Of a stretch of 64,000 bases of DNA, positions 48,270-56,130 are shown one piece after another. Source of the DNA: Vibrio rhizosphaerae (GTDB lineage: Bacteria > Pseudomonadota > Gammaproteobacteria > Enterobacterales > Vibrionaceae); NCBI RefSeq assembly GCF_024347095.1, contig NZ_AP024904.1:248001-312000 (forward strand), read 5' to 3'. Position numbers and translations under genes: made by a program. The first letter of the stretch is position 1. Each line of letters starts with the position of its first letter. The notes beneath the pieces were generated by a model, which was not told where the DNA came from, did no database searches, and worked only from the letters and a program-made list of their open reading frames with translations.

Positions 48270-50327
48270 TTATATCCAGTTAGCTAACTTATCCAGTAAA
48301 TTATCCGTATCTGCTGGCTTAATAATATAATCATTCATGCCTGAATTGCGAATGCGCTTCAGTGTCGGCGTATTGGTATCACCGGTATGACCCAGAATGG
48401 GGATATGACGATAAGGTTTCTGGGAACTGCGGATCGTACTGGTTGTTTCGATGCCATCAAGAACGGGCATCTCTATATCCATTAAAATCAGATCAACTTC
48501 GTGCGCTTCCATCGTTCCCAGAGCCTCTTGACCATTCGATGCCTGTAAAACATGATAGCCCTGCTTCTCTAAAAGGATAGCCGTCAAATTGCGAACCGAA
48601 TGGTTATCATCCACGATAAGAATACATTTTTCGGTACGTTCCTGTTTGAAAGGTATCACATTTCTATCGGCTTCGATTTCCTCTGCGGGTTCAAAAAATA
48701 ACTGGTACAGAATCGATGAGCTGTCGTCTAGTAACGGCTCTCTTTCCAGTGGATAAACTGAAAGATGGCGTTCAACATGAATCGGATACTGACCACTGGC
48801 ATCATAAATATAATTGATTTGTGCCTCAGAGAAATGCAGCTGAGATTCCAGAACGGTAAGCAGATCCCATTGCCGATCAATTTGGTTAAGATCAACCATA
48901 ATGACATCAAACTCAAATTCAAATTCCTTGCGTTTGAGTGCTTCTGTCAATGTCACGGCCTCGAGATGAAATCCCATTTGCTGTGCTTGTTTTTTCAGTT
49001 GCAGGAGTACGTGATCCATCGTACCAATATAAAGGAGTGATTTTTCGATCACGAGCTCTTCTTTAAGTTTTCTCATTTCTGTAGAAGATTCTGTCGGAAA
49101 TGAAAGTGTAAATTCAGTCCACTGGCCGACTGAGGATGTGCATTCGATTCTCCCGCCGAAAGCTTCCATAATCCGTCGGCAAAATGGTAATCCCAGACCG
49201 TATCCACCATGTTTACCATGCGTATAAAAGTCCTTAAAAATATCTTGCAGATTTTCCTTGGCAATACCTACACCATTATCCTTTACCGTAATTTGATTCC
49301 ACTTTCCTTGTCGTGTCATACAAATATTAATGCGAAATATTTCGTTATTTTGGTAATAAAAAGCATTTTTGAATAAATTATAAAAGGCATATTTTAATAA
49401 AATATCACTACCCAGAAATCTGAAATCATTCTCAATTTGAATATTAATCGCTAGTCGATCGAGTGGGTTTTTATAACTGAAAGAGTGGATGGCATGTTGC
49501 GCAATGTCACTGGCTGAGTACATTTTAAAAGTCGATGTCGGAATCCGATTCTGATCGATTGAGGTCAGTAGTAGATTGATCGTTTCATTGGCCGAATCCA
49601 CAGTGTTATGCATATCATTGAGTAGTTCATTGACCATCTGATAATCGTGCTGTTCGATATTATAGTGAGGCACTGAATCCGTTGGGTGTTTGGTATGAAG
49701 CAGTGATTGAATCAGCCCTACAGATGACTTGATGGCACTCAGTGGATTACGCATCTCATGCGCGATTCCTGCACCGAATGACTTCGCGATGGATACCTTG
49801 GTTTCATGAGATATTTGATTGCGAAAATAAAAAACATTCCCGAAAATGTAAACAAAGAGGAATATTGGTATGTACGTCCAGTCAGTAAAAGGACTGAGTT
49901 CATTCCCTTTAATATAGTCAGCGGAAACATATGCGACGAATATGGAAATGATGGTCTGAATAGCAAGCGATTTGGTTTCATGAATAAGGAGAATATGTAG
50001 ACATATAGAGGCCGTGAAAGACATCACCCATACATTATTATAACCATTCATGATCATCATATAGCCAAAGAAAAATGGCAGGCAAAAACCCATCGTCAAG
50101 TAGTAATAATAGGGGAGGTATTTTTTTAATTTTATCGGTACAAAAGAACGCAATGCGAGACCAAGACAGAGTAGTGATCCAATCGCTCTCAACCCAAGAG
50201 ATTCATATGGTTGCGGGAAAAGATAACTCCAGACGTAGTAATATACAGGAAAGCCGAAAAAACCCATCCATCCAACGGAGGATAAGTTAGGTTCCGCATA
50301 TTGGTATATTTTCTTGATAGCATTCAT
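48270..50327 (-). CDS. cqsS: CAI-1 hybrid sensor kinase
   Basis: A 685-residue quorum-sensing receptor. About six N-terminal membrane helices (about 18-165) bind CAI-1. The HisKA histidine is H190 in GIAHEMRNP, followed by an ATPase domain (KDNGVGI near 355, GGYGLGLPFCRR near 380) and a C-terminal receiver with phosphoacceptor D617 in LILMDIEMP. At low cell density it should phosphorylate LuxU. By alignment to V. cholerae CqsS, W100 and S103 match W104 and S107 in the ligand pocket, while F166 replaces C170, as in V. harveyi. Start 50327 has only a weak ribosome-binding site. Confidence 0.97.
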   Translation of the reverse strand: MNAIKKIYQYAEPNLSSVGWMGFFGFPVYYYVWSYLFPQPYESLGLRAIGSLLCLGLALRSFVPIKLKKYLPYYYYLTMGFCLPFFFGYMMIMNGYNNVWVMSFTASICLHILLIHETKSLAIQTIISIFVAYVSADYIKGNELSPFTDWTYIPIFLFVYIFGNVFYFRNQISHETKVSIAKSFGAGIAHEMRNPLSAIKSSVGLIQSLLHTKHPTDSVPHYNIEQHDYQMVNELLNDMHNTVDSANETINLLLTSIDQNRIPTSTFKMYSASDIAQHAIHSFSYKNPLDRLAINIQIENDFRFLGSDILLKYAFYNLFKNAFYYQNNEIFRINICMTRQGKWNQITVKDNGVGIAKENLQDIFKDFYTHGKHGGYGLGLPFCRRIMEAFGGRIECTSSVGQWTEFTLSFPTESSTEMRKLKEELVIEKSLLYIGTMDHVLLQLKKQAQQMGFHLEAVTLTEALKRKEFEFEFDVIMVDLNQIDRQWDLLTVLESQLHFSEAQINYIYDASGQYPIHVERHLSVYPLEREPLLDDSSSILYQLFFEPAEEIEADRNVIPFKQERTEKCILIVDDNHSVRNLTAILLEKQGYHVLQASNGQEALGTMEAHEVDLILMDIEMPVLDGIETTSTIRSSQKPYRHIPILGHTGDTNTPTLKRIRNSGMNDYIIKPADTDNLLDKLANWI

Positions 50328-50927
50328 TGATTTTCTAGCCTAAACCGAACTAATTGTCTGCTTATTGTTTGTTAGATTACAGTCACGATATCAGTAATGT
50401 GATGCTCTAACTTTAATGTTGTGTAACGATAAGACTACCTGATTCTACACGGAAGAGAAATGCCCTTTTGGATTAAGCATGTATTTTATATGGCTGTCGT
50501 GGAATATGGTAAAGTGATCTGTGAATCACAAGTCGTGACTTTTGAGTATTTAATATCTTATCTGTTATTAAAAGTTATTGAATTTTATAATTTATTTTGG
50601 GTTGTTCTATTAATGCGAGTCAGACTCTTCAAGCATCATTGTGCTGTTCATCTATCGTTCAAAGTTAACGAGCCTTCGAGACTCGATAATTGCCTTGCGG
50701 GATGAATCATAACAGTATTTATCTCAGTATCAATAAAAGGTATTTCTTATTCGGTCAGCTTCATATTCATGCGCCATAACTTCGATTCTTCCTTCTACAG
50801 ATAATACATGATAATGTGAAATAGTGCACATATGTAAAAAATGCAATTGATATGTCTTGTGATGTGATAAATGTTTTCTACTCTTCAAATTAGTCAACGT
50901 CGGCTAACCTTGCTATGGGGAATAATA
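50328..50927. other. AT-rich intergenic region between cqsS and an orphan gene
   Basis: About 600 bases, divergent promoter region. An 81-codon frame at 50460-50705 has no ribosome-binding site and hydrophobic chance-like composition, so it was not called. I looked for a Qrr-like small RNA (homologues regulate quorum sensing) and did not recognise the conserved core. Confidence 0.45.
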
Positions 50928-51752
50928 ATGAGCTTCTTAAGTGCACTCACTACAGGTGGTATGTTAATCGGAAAAATTTGCCAAGCTTTATCACCAAGTA
51001 GTTCAAATCGATACACATGCCCTAATTCTGGCAATATTTACCACGGTCCCATTACTTCTGGTGGTGTATCATTTTATCGCAAGGTAAATTCTGACGGCTC
51101 TACGGCGATTTGGGTAGCTAATACAGATGTCGAACAAACGGCAACAATTTCACTTGAGAATGAACACGATATAAATGGAACTACATTGATATTGCCTCCA
51201 ATGCAGCAAGCTCCTTTTCCTGATGCAGATAGCTCCAATGTATCGCCGCTGAGTAGAGTCGTCTCTGGATCCACATCCTCAGCCTCTACCATGTTATCGG
51301 CTTTAAATGAGGGGAAAAATAAACCCTCTTTCACACTCAACTTTCAAGGTTTAGATTTTACACACAAAGGTTTGCCTGTAAAAATTGGTGCATTCCGACT
51401 TAGTGCGACTAATACTGCACTAAAAATTCTCACAATAGGTTTTACTATTAACTATATAGGGTACCTATACCTGAGTGGGCGACAAGGAAATACCTACTTG
51501 AACCGCGATCGAATAAATCCAAGTCAGCCTAAACCAGATAAATCAGTCATTACGGATAACGGTGAAATTGAAAATGTTTTTGAGATTGACTTCGCTGATA
51601 TCGGTTTCGACTCAGAAAATGAACTTTTGTCGGGAACAATTAACTTCGAAATAGACTCAGAGGAGGAAGTTCTACATCGTCTTGCCCATCCAGAGCAGAA
51701 AAATATAGATGAACATGATTTATTGTTTCTAACCTCATTAAATCGAAAATAA
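50928..51752 (+). CDS. Unrecognised secreted or membrane protein, first of an orphan pair
   Basis: A 274-residue protein I cannot assign. The N-terminus has a hydrophobic stretch (MSFLSALTTGGMLIGK). A Ser/Gly/Asn-rich beta-like region (about 25-150, with SGGVSFYRKVNSDGS and IWVANTDVEQTATI) follows, then a second hydrophobic segment (about 165-185, ALKILTIGFTINYIGYLYL), and the acidic C-terminus is rich in Asp/Glu. GGGGAA precedes ATG 50928; the open frame reaches 50871 without one. It is followed after 67 bases by another orphan on the same strand. Composition is AT-rich, suggesting acquired DNA. Confidence 0.65.
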   Translation: MSFLSALTTGGMLIGKICQALSPSSSNRYTCPNSGNIYHGPITSGGVSFYRKVNSDGSTAIWVANTDVEQTATISLENEHDINGTTLILPPMQQAPFPDADSSNVSPLSRVVSGSTSSASTMLSALNEGKNKPSFTLNFQGLDFTHKGLPVKIGAFRLSATNTALKILTIGFTINYIGYLYLSGRQGNTYLNRDRINPSQPKPDKSVITDNGEIENVFEIDFADIGFDSENELLSGTINFEIDSEEEVLHRLAHPEQKNIDEHDLLFLTSLNRK

Positions 51753-51819
51753 AATATCGTCAATTGAGTACGCGAGCTAATCCAAAAGCGGGTTAGCCCG
51801 TGTAATAGAGGTTAACTAA

Positions 51820-52446
51820 ATGGATATTCTGATTCAGGCAAGAACTGCATTCAAAGCAATCCAACTATTATCAGATTCATCTCTAAATCTCTCTCTGACA
51901 ATACCATTAGATGCCCCTGGTGACGGTGGCTACTTATACATTTTTGAAAACAGAGCTAAGCAGTACGTAGTGAAGCATTATCTGACTAAAGAAGAAATTC
52001 GAAGTGAAACTGTTGTAGATTGTGACCTTAATTTACAAGATGGACAGTTTACCATCTTCTATGGCCCTACTTGGGACAAGAAAAGTGCCGATGACTACGC
52101 TGCTAGCTGTCAACTAACTAAAGGGGATTTCTCACACTATGAAGGAAGTAGTTTGTCATTAGTAAATGTCTCGGATGAGGTAGTCGCTTGTGAGTATGAA
52201 ACGCCTAAAGGTTCGTTCAAAATGAATTCAGGCAAGTCGAAAATAGTGGTTCGTGCTGGCGAAGTCTTGGGTCGAGGAAAAAATGTGAGTATTAGTCGGG
52301 TACTCGATGATAACGAAGATAGTGGTTTGGTAAATGTTCCTCTGCTTAACGACGAGAAGTTGACTAAAGGTGAAATTTATAATGTTGTACTCACATTATA
52401 TTCAGTTCAGGGGCGAGTAGCTGCGGGCGTAGTGTTTAGATATTGA
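51820..52446 (+). CDS. Unrecognised beta-rich protein, second of an orphan pair
   Basis: A 208-residue protein of unknown family, with no signal peptide or membrane helix. It alternates short hydrophobic and polar runs typical of a beta-sandwich: GDGGYLYIFENRAKQYVVKHY near 35, DGQFTIFYGPTWD near 75, VACEYETPKGSFKM near 123 and VVLTLYSVQGRVAAGVVFRY at the end. An aromatic and Gly pattern of this kind is seen in carbohydrate- or membrane-binding proteins, but I do not claim one. GAGGTTAAC precedes the ATG. Probably co-transcribed with the preceding gene. Confidence 0.65.
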   Translation: MDILIQARTAFKAIQLLSDSSLNLSLTIPLDAPGDGGYLYIFENRAKQYVVKHYLTKEEIRSETVVDCDLNLQDGQFTIFYGPTWDKKSADDYAASCQLTKGDFSHYEGSSLSLVNVSDEVVACEYETPKGSFKMNSGKSKIVVRAGEVLGRGKNVSISRVLDDNEDSGLVNVPLLNDEKLTKGEIYNVVLTLYSVQGRVAAGVVFRY

Positions 52447-52504
52447 GTTAATAGGAAGTGTAACCCACCCAGTAATCTGCGTTGCCTGAAAAGTAAGTAT
52501 CAGA

Positions 52505-53215
52505 CTATATCATCACACCCCCAATCATTTTGATAGCAAACAAGGTCAGTAACACCTTGATGATTTTAATTATCTGATCATTATTGGTTCTTAAACGAAG
52601 TTTGGTGCCTAAAAATGATCCCACGATTGCTCCGATAATCATATAAATAAGTAGATTTAACTCGGTGAACAAACTGGCTGTAACGGCAAGATAGACTGGG
52701 ATTTTTGCCAAGTGACTGATGGTCATGAACAATGCACTGGTGGCAATGATTTCATCTTTAGATTTCAGTTGTTTGGTTAATACATTTAAAGCCAAAGGCC
52801 CTGTGGCACCCACGACCAGACCTAGTCCCGTTTGTAACAAGCCGATTAAATAGTAACTTTCGTATCGACTGACTAACGCCGAAAACTTGGTGCTCCACAG
52901 ATTCAGCAGAATGTATAAACCAATTGCAGCGGGGACGTACTCCATTGAAACATGAGAGAGACCATAGCCAATGAACAGTGCACCGACGATTGAGCCCATC
53001 AAAAATTTGGGCAGCAGTTGCCAGCGAACATATTTTAGTGAGAAAAGCATTCGCGAAATGTTACTCGCGAGTTGAACCACGCCATAGGCCGGTATAATTA
53101 AGCCGGGGCTGAGAAAGGATGGAAAGACAACAATTAAGAGCATACCACCACCAAATCCAATCGTGGCTGCAACCATAGATGTCAATAATGCGAATAAGCC
53201 CAATAGATATTCGAT
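52505..53215 (-). CDS. TSUP (TauE/SafE) family transporter, possible ATC start
   Basis: A protein of about 236 residues with 7-8 membrane helices and the TSUP signature ATIGFGGGMLLIVVFP near the N-terminus and GLGLVVGATGPLALNV in the second half. Members export or import sulfur-containing organic anions. There is no ATG in frame before the family N-terminus. AAGGAG at 53225-53230 is ideally placed (9 bases) for an ATC codon at 53213-53215, giving xEYLLGLFAL. A TTG at 53203 is in frame but 21 bases from the site. The in-frame stop upstream is at 53237-53239. Confidence 0.8.
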   Translation of the reverse strand: MEYLLGLFALLTSMVAATIGFGGGMLLIVVFPSFLSPGLIIPAYGVVQLASNISRMLFSLKYVRWQLLPKFLMGSIVGALFIGYGLSHVSMEYVPAAIGLYILLNLWSTKFSALVSRYESYYLIGLLQTGLGLVVGATGPLALNVLTKQLKSKDEIIATSALFMTISHLAKIPVYLAVTASLFTELNLLIYMIIGAIVGSFLGTKLRLRTNNDQIIKIIKVLLTLFAIKMIGGVMI

Positions 53216-53331
53216 GGTCCGTTTCTCCTTGTTGCATTACGACTATAGCTGCGTCTGACGGTATTTATCACCTACTGATATCTGGATGACAATCTTACCG
53301 GTATGATATTAGTTGAAATGTTGCGTCCGAT

Positions 53332-53760
53332 TCAACGGAGAGATTTATATAAATACTTTGGCGATTCTACATACCCTTGTCGGTCATAAAAGCGGTGTGC
53401 ATCCACTCGTCTGAAATGGCAATGAACTTCAATGCGATCGCAGCCACGCGCTTTCGCAATATCAACAGCATGAGACTCAAGCCTAGCTCCGACACCCTCT
53501 CCTCTGGAAGATTCAGAGACACAAAAATAACTGATACGGCACAAATCTCGGGGCAAAGCGAGCTGTGGAATAAAGTGCAGAGAAATAACACCAATCACCA
53601 CATTCTCTTTAACAGCGATCAGGAGAACATCGTCGTCATGGGAGATAAGTTCAGTGATTCGGCTTTCAATAAATGGTTCTGTGCCGGGATAACCGAGTGA
53701 ATCGAGGAGTGCTGCGATGGCTGCTGCATCAGATATCGTTGGCTCTTGAATATCGATCAT
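53332..53760 (-). CDS. GNAT-family N-acetyltransferase
   Basis: A 142-residue acetyltransferase with the acetyl-CoA-binding motif A as SESSRGEGVGARLESHAVDIA split near residue 85 and a C-terminal FYDRQGYVE motif B. Acceptor unknown. ATG 53760 is used because AAGG is 9 bases upstream; ATG 53769 sits directly on the ribosome-binding site. Stands alone. It is followed by about 130 bases to the TSUP start, with no recognised element. Confidence 0.85.
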   Translation of the reverse strand: MIDIQEPTISDAAAIAALLDSLGYPGTEPFIESRITELISHDDDVLLIAVKENVVIGVISLHFIPQLALPRDLCRISYFCVSESSRGEGVGARLESHAVDIAKARGCDRIEVHCHFRRVDAHRFYDRQGYVESPKYLYKSLR

Positions 53761-53891
53761 GAATTGCATCCTTTCTTGAATTATCAGACCTTTTCCGGTG
53801 ATGGGGGAGTCAACACAACCGGGTGACGGAATCTATTATGATTTAAATTGTTCTGTGATCAATGAACCGACACAATTCGTCCCAATTTTGA

Positions 53892-54029
53892 TCAGTAAGC
53901 GTTAAATTTGATCGTGACACTTATTTATGTCTTCACCCATTCAGAACAGAATTAGAAAAGGAAAACGAGTCCCATCAAAAGGTGATCGATGCGCTGGATA
54001 TGATAGCCGAAGAAGGACAGTCCGATTGA
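53892..54029 (+). pseudogene. Possible gene remnant (C-terminal fragment)
   Basis: In the 416-base gap between the GNAT and dehydrogenase genes, one plus-strand frame is open from 53892 to TGA 54027-54029. It ends in the strongly protein-like, charged helical stretch ELEKENESHQKVIDALDMI followed by AEEGQSD. There is no start codon with a ribosome-binding site. It may be the tail of a deleted gene, or chance. Confidence 0.25.
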
Positions 54030-54176
54030 CCAAATGTGTGTCGGTCACATCTCTATCTCCATGGCCACGCAAAACAGCTTCGTTATGAAGAAACCGACTT
54101 TCTGTTGTTGAATTTCTGCTGGTGAATAAGGCTGACCACCGGAAAAGCCGCGGACCCATTTTCTTTGTGTTGAGAT

Positions 54177-55121
54177 TTATCCAATATCTTTCGCAAAGGC
54201 CAGAATATTCTCGAAAGCGATTTTGAAATACAGCTCGTAACTATTTTTCTCAACATAGCCAATATGAGGGGTGGCAATCACATTGGGCAGTGTGAGCAAC
54301 GGTTCGTTGTGGACAGATGCCGGCTCAGTGTCAAACACATCAATCGCAGCCTGTTTCGTCGGAACTGCGCAAAGCTCATTGTATAGCGCCGATGGTTCCA
54401 CCAGCTCCGCACGACTCACGTTCAGGAACAGGGAATCCGATTTCATGTGTTTTAAGTCGTCAGCGGTCACACATCCTCGGGTGGCATCATTGAGGCGTAA
54501 ATGCAGTGAAACAATATCTACTGTGGAGAAGAATGCCTGTTTTGATTCGGCAGCTTCAAAGCCGTGCGCTTGAGCGAGCGTCCGCGACGATTCACTGCCC
54601 CAGACGACAACGGACATTTCAAATACTTTCGCGTATTGGGCGATTTTCTGGCCAATCTTGCCGTAGCCCCAAATCCCGAGTTTGAGTCCCTTTAGCGTGC
54701 GTCCTAAACCAAACTCACCGGCACTTTGCCATTGGTTGTTTCTGAGGTTTGCAGCATAAGTCGGGATATGACGACTGGCAGCCATCAACAAAGCCCAGCA
54801 TAATTCAGCGGGGGCCACCGGTGAACCGCGTCCTTCTAACACGGTAACCCCGTATTTCTCGCACAATTGAACATCAATATGCTGGCTCACTTTGCCTGTC
54901 TGACTAATCACTTTGAGACGGGGAAGCTGAGCAAGCAGTGATTCAGTGATGGTCGTGCGCTCCCGGATTAACACGAGAGCTTCGGTGTCTTTGAGTCTGG
55001 CGATCAACTCTGGTTCGGTATAGGTTTCGGTGAAAACGGTGACGTCATGTGCTGCCAATAATTTGAAGCAATCCAAGGTGTTGACCACATTCTGATAGTC
55101 ATCCAATACGGTTATTTTCAC
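54177..55121 (-). CDS. D-2-hydroxyacid dehydrogenase, GTG start
   Basis: A 314-residue NAD-dependent dehydrogenase of the D-isomer-specific family. It has the dinucleotide motif WGYGKIGQKIA near residue 150, catalytic Arg in NVSRAELVE near 232, Glu in DVFDTEP near 262, and His in ATPHIGY near 284. I start at GTG 55121, which has AAGGAG six bases upstream. The open frame continues to an ATG at 55184, adding 21 residues unlike the family. Substrate unknown; the family includes phosphoglycerate and glyoxylate/hydroxypyruvate reductases. Monocistronic. Confidence 0.87.
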   Translation of the reverse strand: MKITVLDDYQNVVNTLDCFKLLAAHDVTVFTETYTEPELIARLKDTEALVLIRERTTITESLLAQLPRLKVISQTGKVSQHIDVQLCEKYGVTVLEGRGSPVAPAELCWALLMAASRHIPTYAANLRNNQWQSAGEFGLGRTLKGLKLGIWGYGKIGQKIAQYAKVFEMSVVVWGSESSRTLAQAHGFEAAESKQAFFSTVDIVSLHLRLNDATRGCVTADDLKHMKSDSLFLNVSRAELVEPSALYNELCAVPTKQAAIDVFDTEPASVHNEPLLTLPNVIATPHIGYVEKNSYELYFKIAFENILAFAKDIG

Positions 55122-55386
55122 GCAACGCTCCTTGTTATTTACGTATCGACCGGTCGCTTGATTTGCCCTTTTACTGGGAGGCAATCACCAGCGTCCATCA
55201 TTGATGAACATCGCGATACAGTCAACTGTAGTAGCAGCGCCTCGCATGATTAGCCCTGTTTGGACAATATGTCTTGTCTGTTTTTGAAAAAGGAATGAAC
55301 AGATACACTATTGTATGAAAACTTGTTTAAAGAGGTTAAATATTTGAACCTCTGCTCACATTCTTTTACTCAGTTAATTAACGGTT
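55122..55386. other. Intergenic region
   Basis: About 265 bases between the dehydrogenase start and the disrupted frame at 55387. No gene, terminator with a T-tail or RNA was recognised. Confidence 0.4.
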
Positions 55387-55743
55387 ATGCAATCAAGTGC
55401 AATTTATTATGATGTATCCATTGTACTTATTTTTGATGATGAGAGGCACGATGCCAGTCGCTCAAATAAAAAGTGATTTTTGCTCTATCAGCGGTTTTGT
55501 TCCAACATCGAGAACAGTTGATGCCATTAATGACATGAACGATGTGATTAACATGAGTTCATTATTAGAAAGAATCCTCATGTTTGTTCCCGCATTTCAG
55601 ATATTTGCGGGGCGGAACACATACACAAGTGTGACGTTAGCTTCTACAGCGAAAATATAAAAGACTATGATTGGGTGATGTTTGCTCAAGCCCTTCAGCC
55701 AATGCGACATCGATACATGACTATTTACGGCAAAAAATGCTGA
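55387..55743 (+). pseudogene. Disrupted small gene, frameshifted twice
   Basis: Protein-like sequence runs through this region but switches frame. ATG 55387 opens MQSSAIYYDVSIVLIFDDER, which stops after 29 codons. The neighbouring frame then reads SDFCSISGFVPTSRTVDAIND and DMNDVINM. The first frame resumes near 55552 with HEFIIRKNPHVCSRISDICG and ends IYGKKC at TGA 55741-55743. That stop overlaps the start of the next gene (ATGCTGA), as in intact coupled gene pairs. Family not recognised. Either a pseudogene with two compensating indels or an assembly error. Confidence 0.45.
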
Positions 55744-56120
55744 CAAGTTATGACCATTTGAACGTGAAGATCGAACAATGTCGTCACAAAAGAGCAAAAG
55801 ATGATATTAAATCGGCTTGGTTGTCTTCACTGTCTCGGGAAAAAAAAGTGATGGTCGTATCTATTTTGAGTGAAATGGCAAACGATCAATGTGTCGCAGA
55901 AGAGAAGGCTCGCTATAGCCAAGATTTACTGAACTATGTCGCAGAAACCGGAGATAAAACAAGATTAGATGAGTGGTTAAAAATTCAGAAAACATATCGG
56001 CCGCAAGCATTGGAATCGGAGTTTCAGCAACTGGATATGCAGCAGATCGAAACATTATCGGCGCAACCCCCGTTTAATGCGCCATTTAATCCGCTGCAAC
56101 TGATGAGCGTGTATCAGTGA
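55737..56120 (+). CDS. Unrecognised 127-aa protein overlapping a disrupted gene
   Basis: A 127-residue soluble, mostly helical protein (MLTSYDHLNVKIEQCRHKRA at the start; KVMVVSILSEMANDQCVAEE in the middle; PFNAPFNPLQL near the end). No signal peptide or recognised domain. The start at 55737 is chosen because its ATG overlaps the TGA of the preceding disrupted frame; an open frame extends to 55671 but is unsupported. Its function is probably tied to the upstream partner. Convergent with sbcC, 10 bases away. Confidence 0.6.
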   Translation: MLTSYDHLNVKIEQCRHKRAKDDIKSAWLSSLSREKKVMVVSILSEMANDQCVAEEKARYSQDLLNYVAETGDKTRLDEWLKIQKTYRPQALESEFQQLDMQQIETLSAQPPFNAPFNPLQLMSVYQ

Positions 56121-56130
56121 GTCGTGGTAC

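Noticed and set aside
50460..50705. 81-codon frame between cqsS and the orphan pair
   Set aside because: No ribosome-binding site, composition typical of AT-rich non-coding DNA.
50328..50927. Possible Qrr-type small RNA near cqsS
   Set aside because: The conserved Qrr core was not found by eye, and Qrr genes are usually elsewhere.
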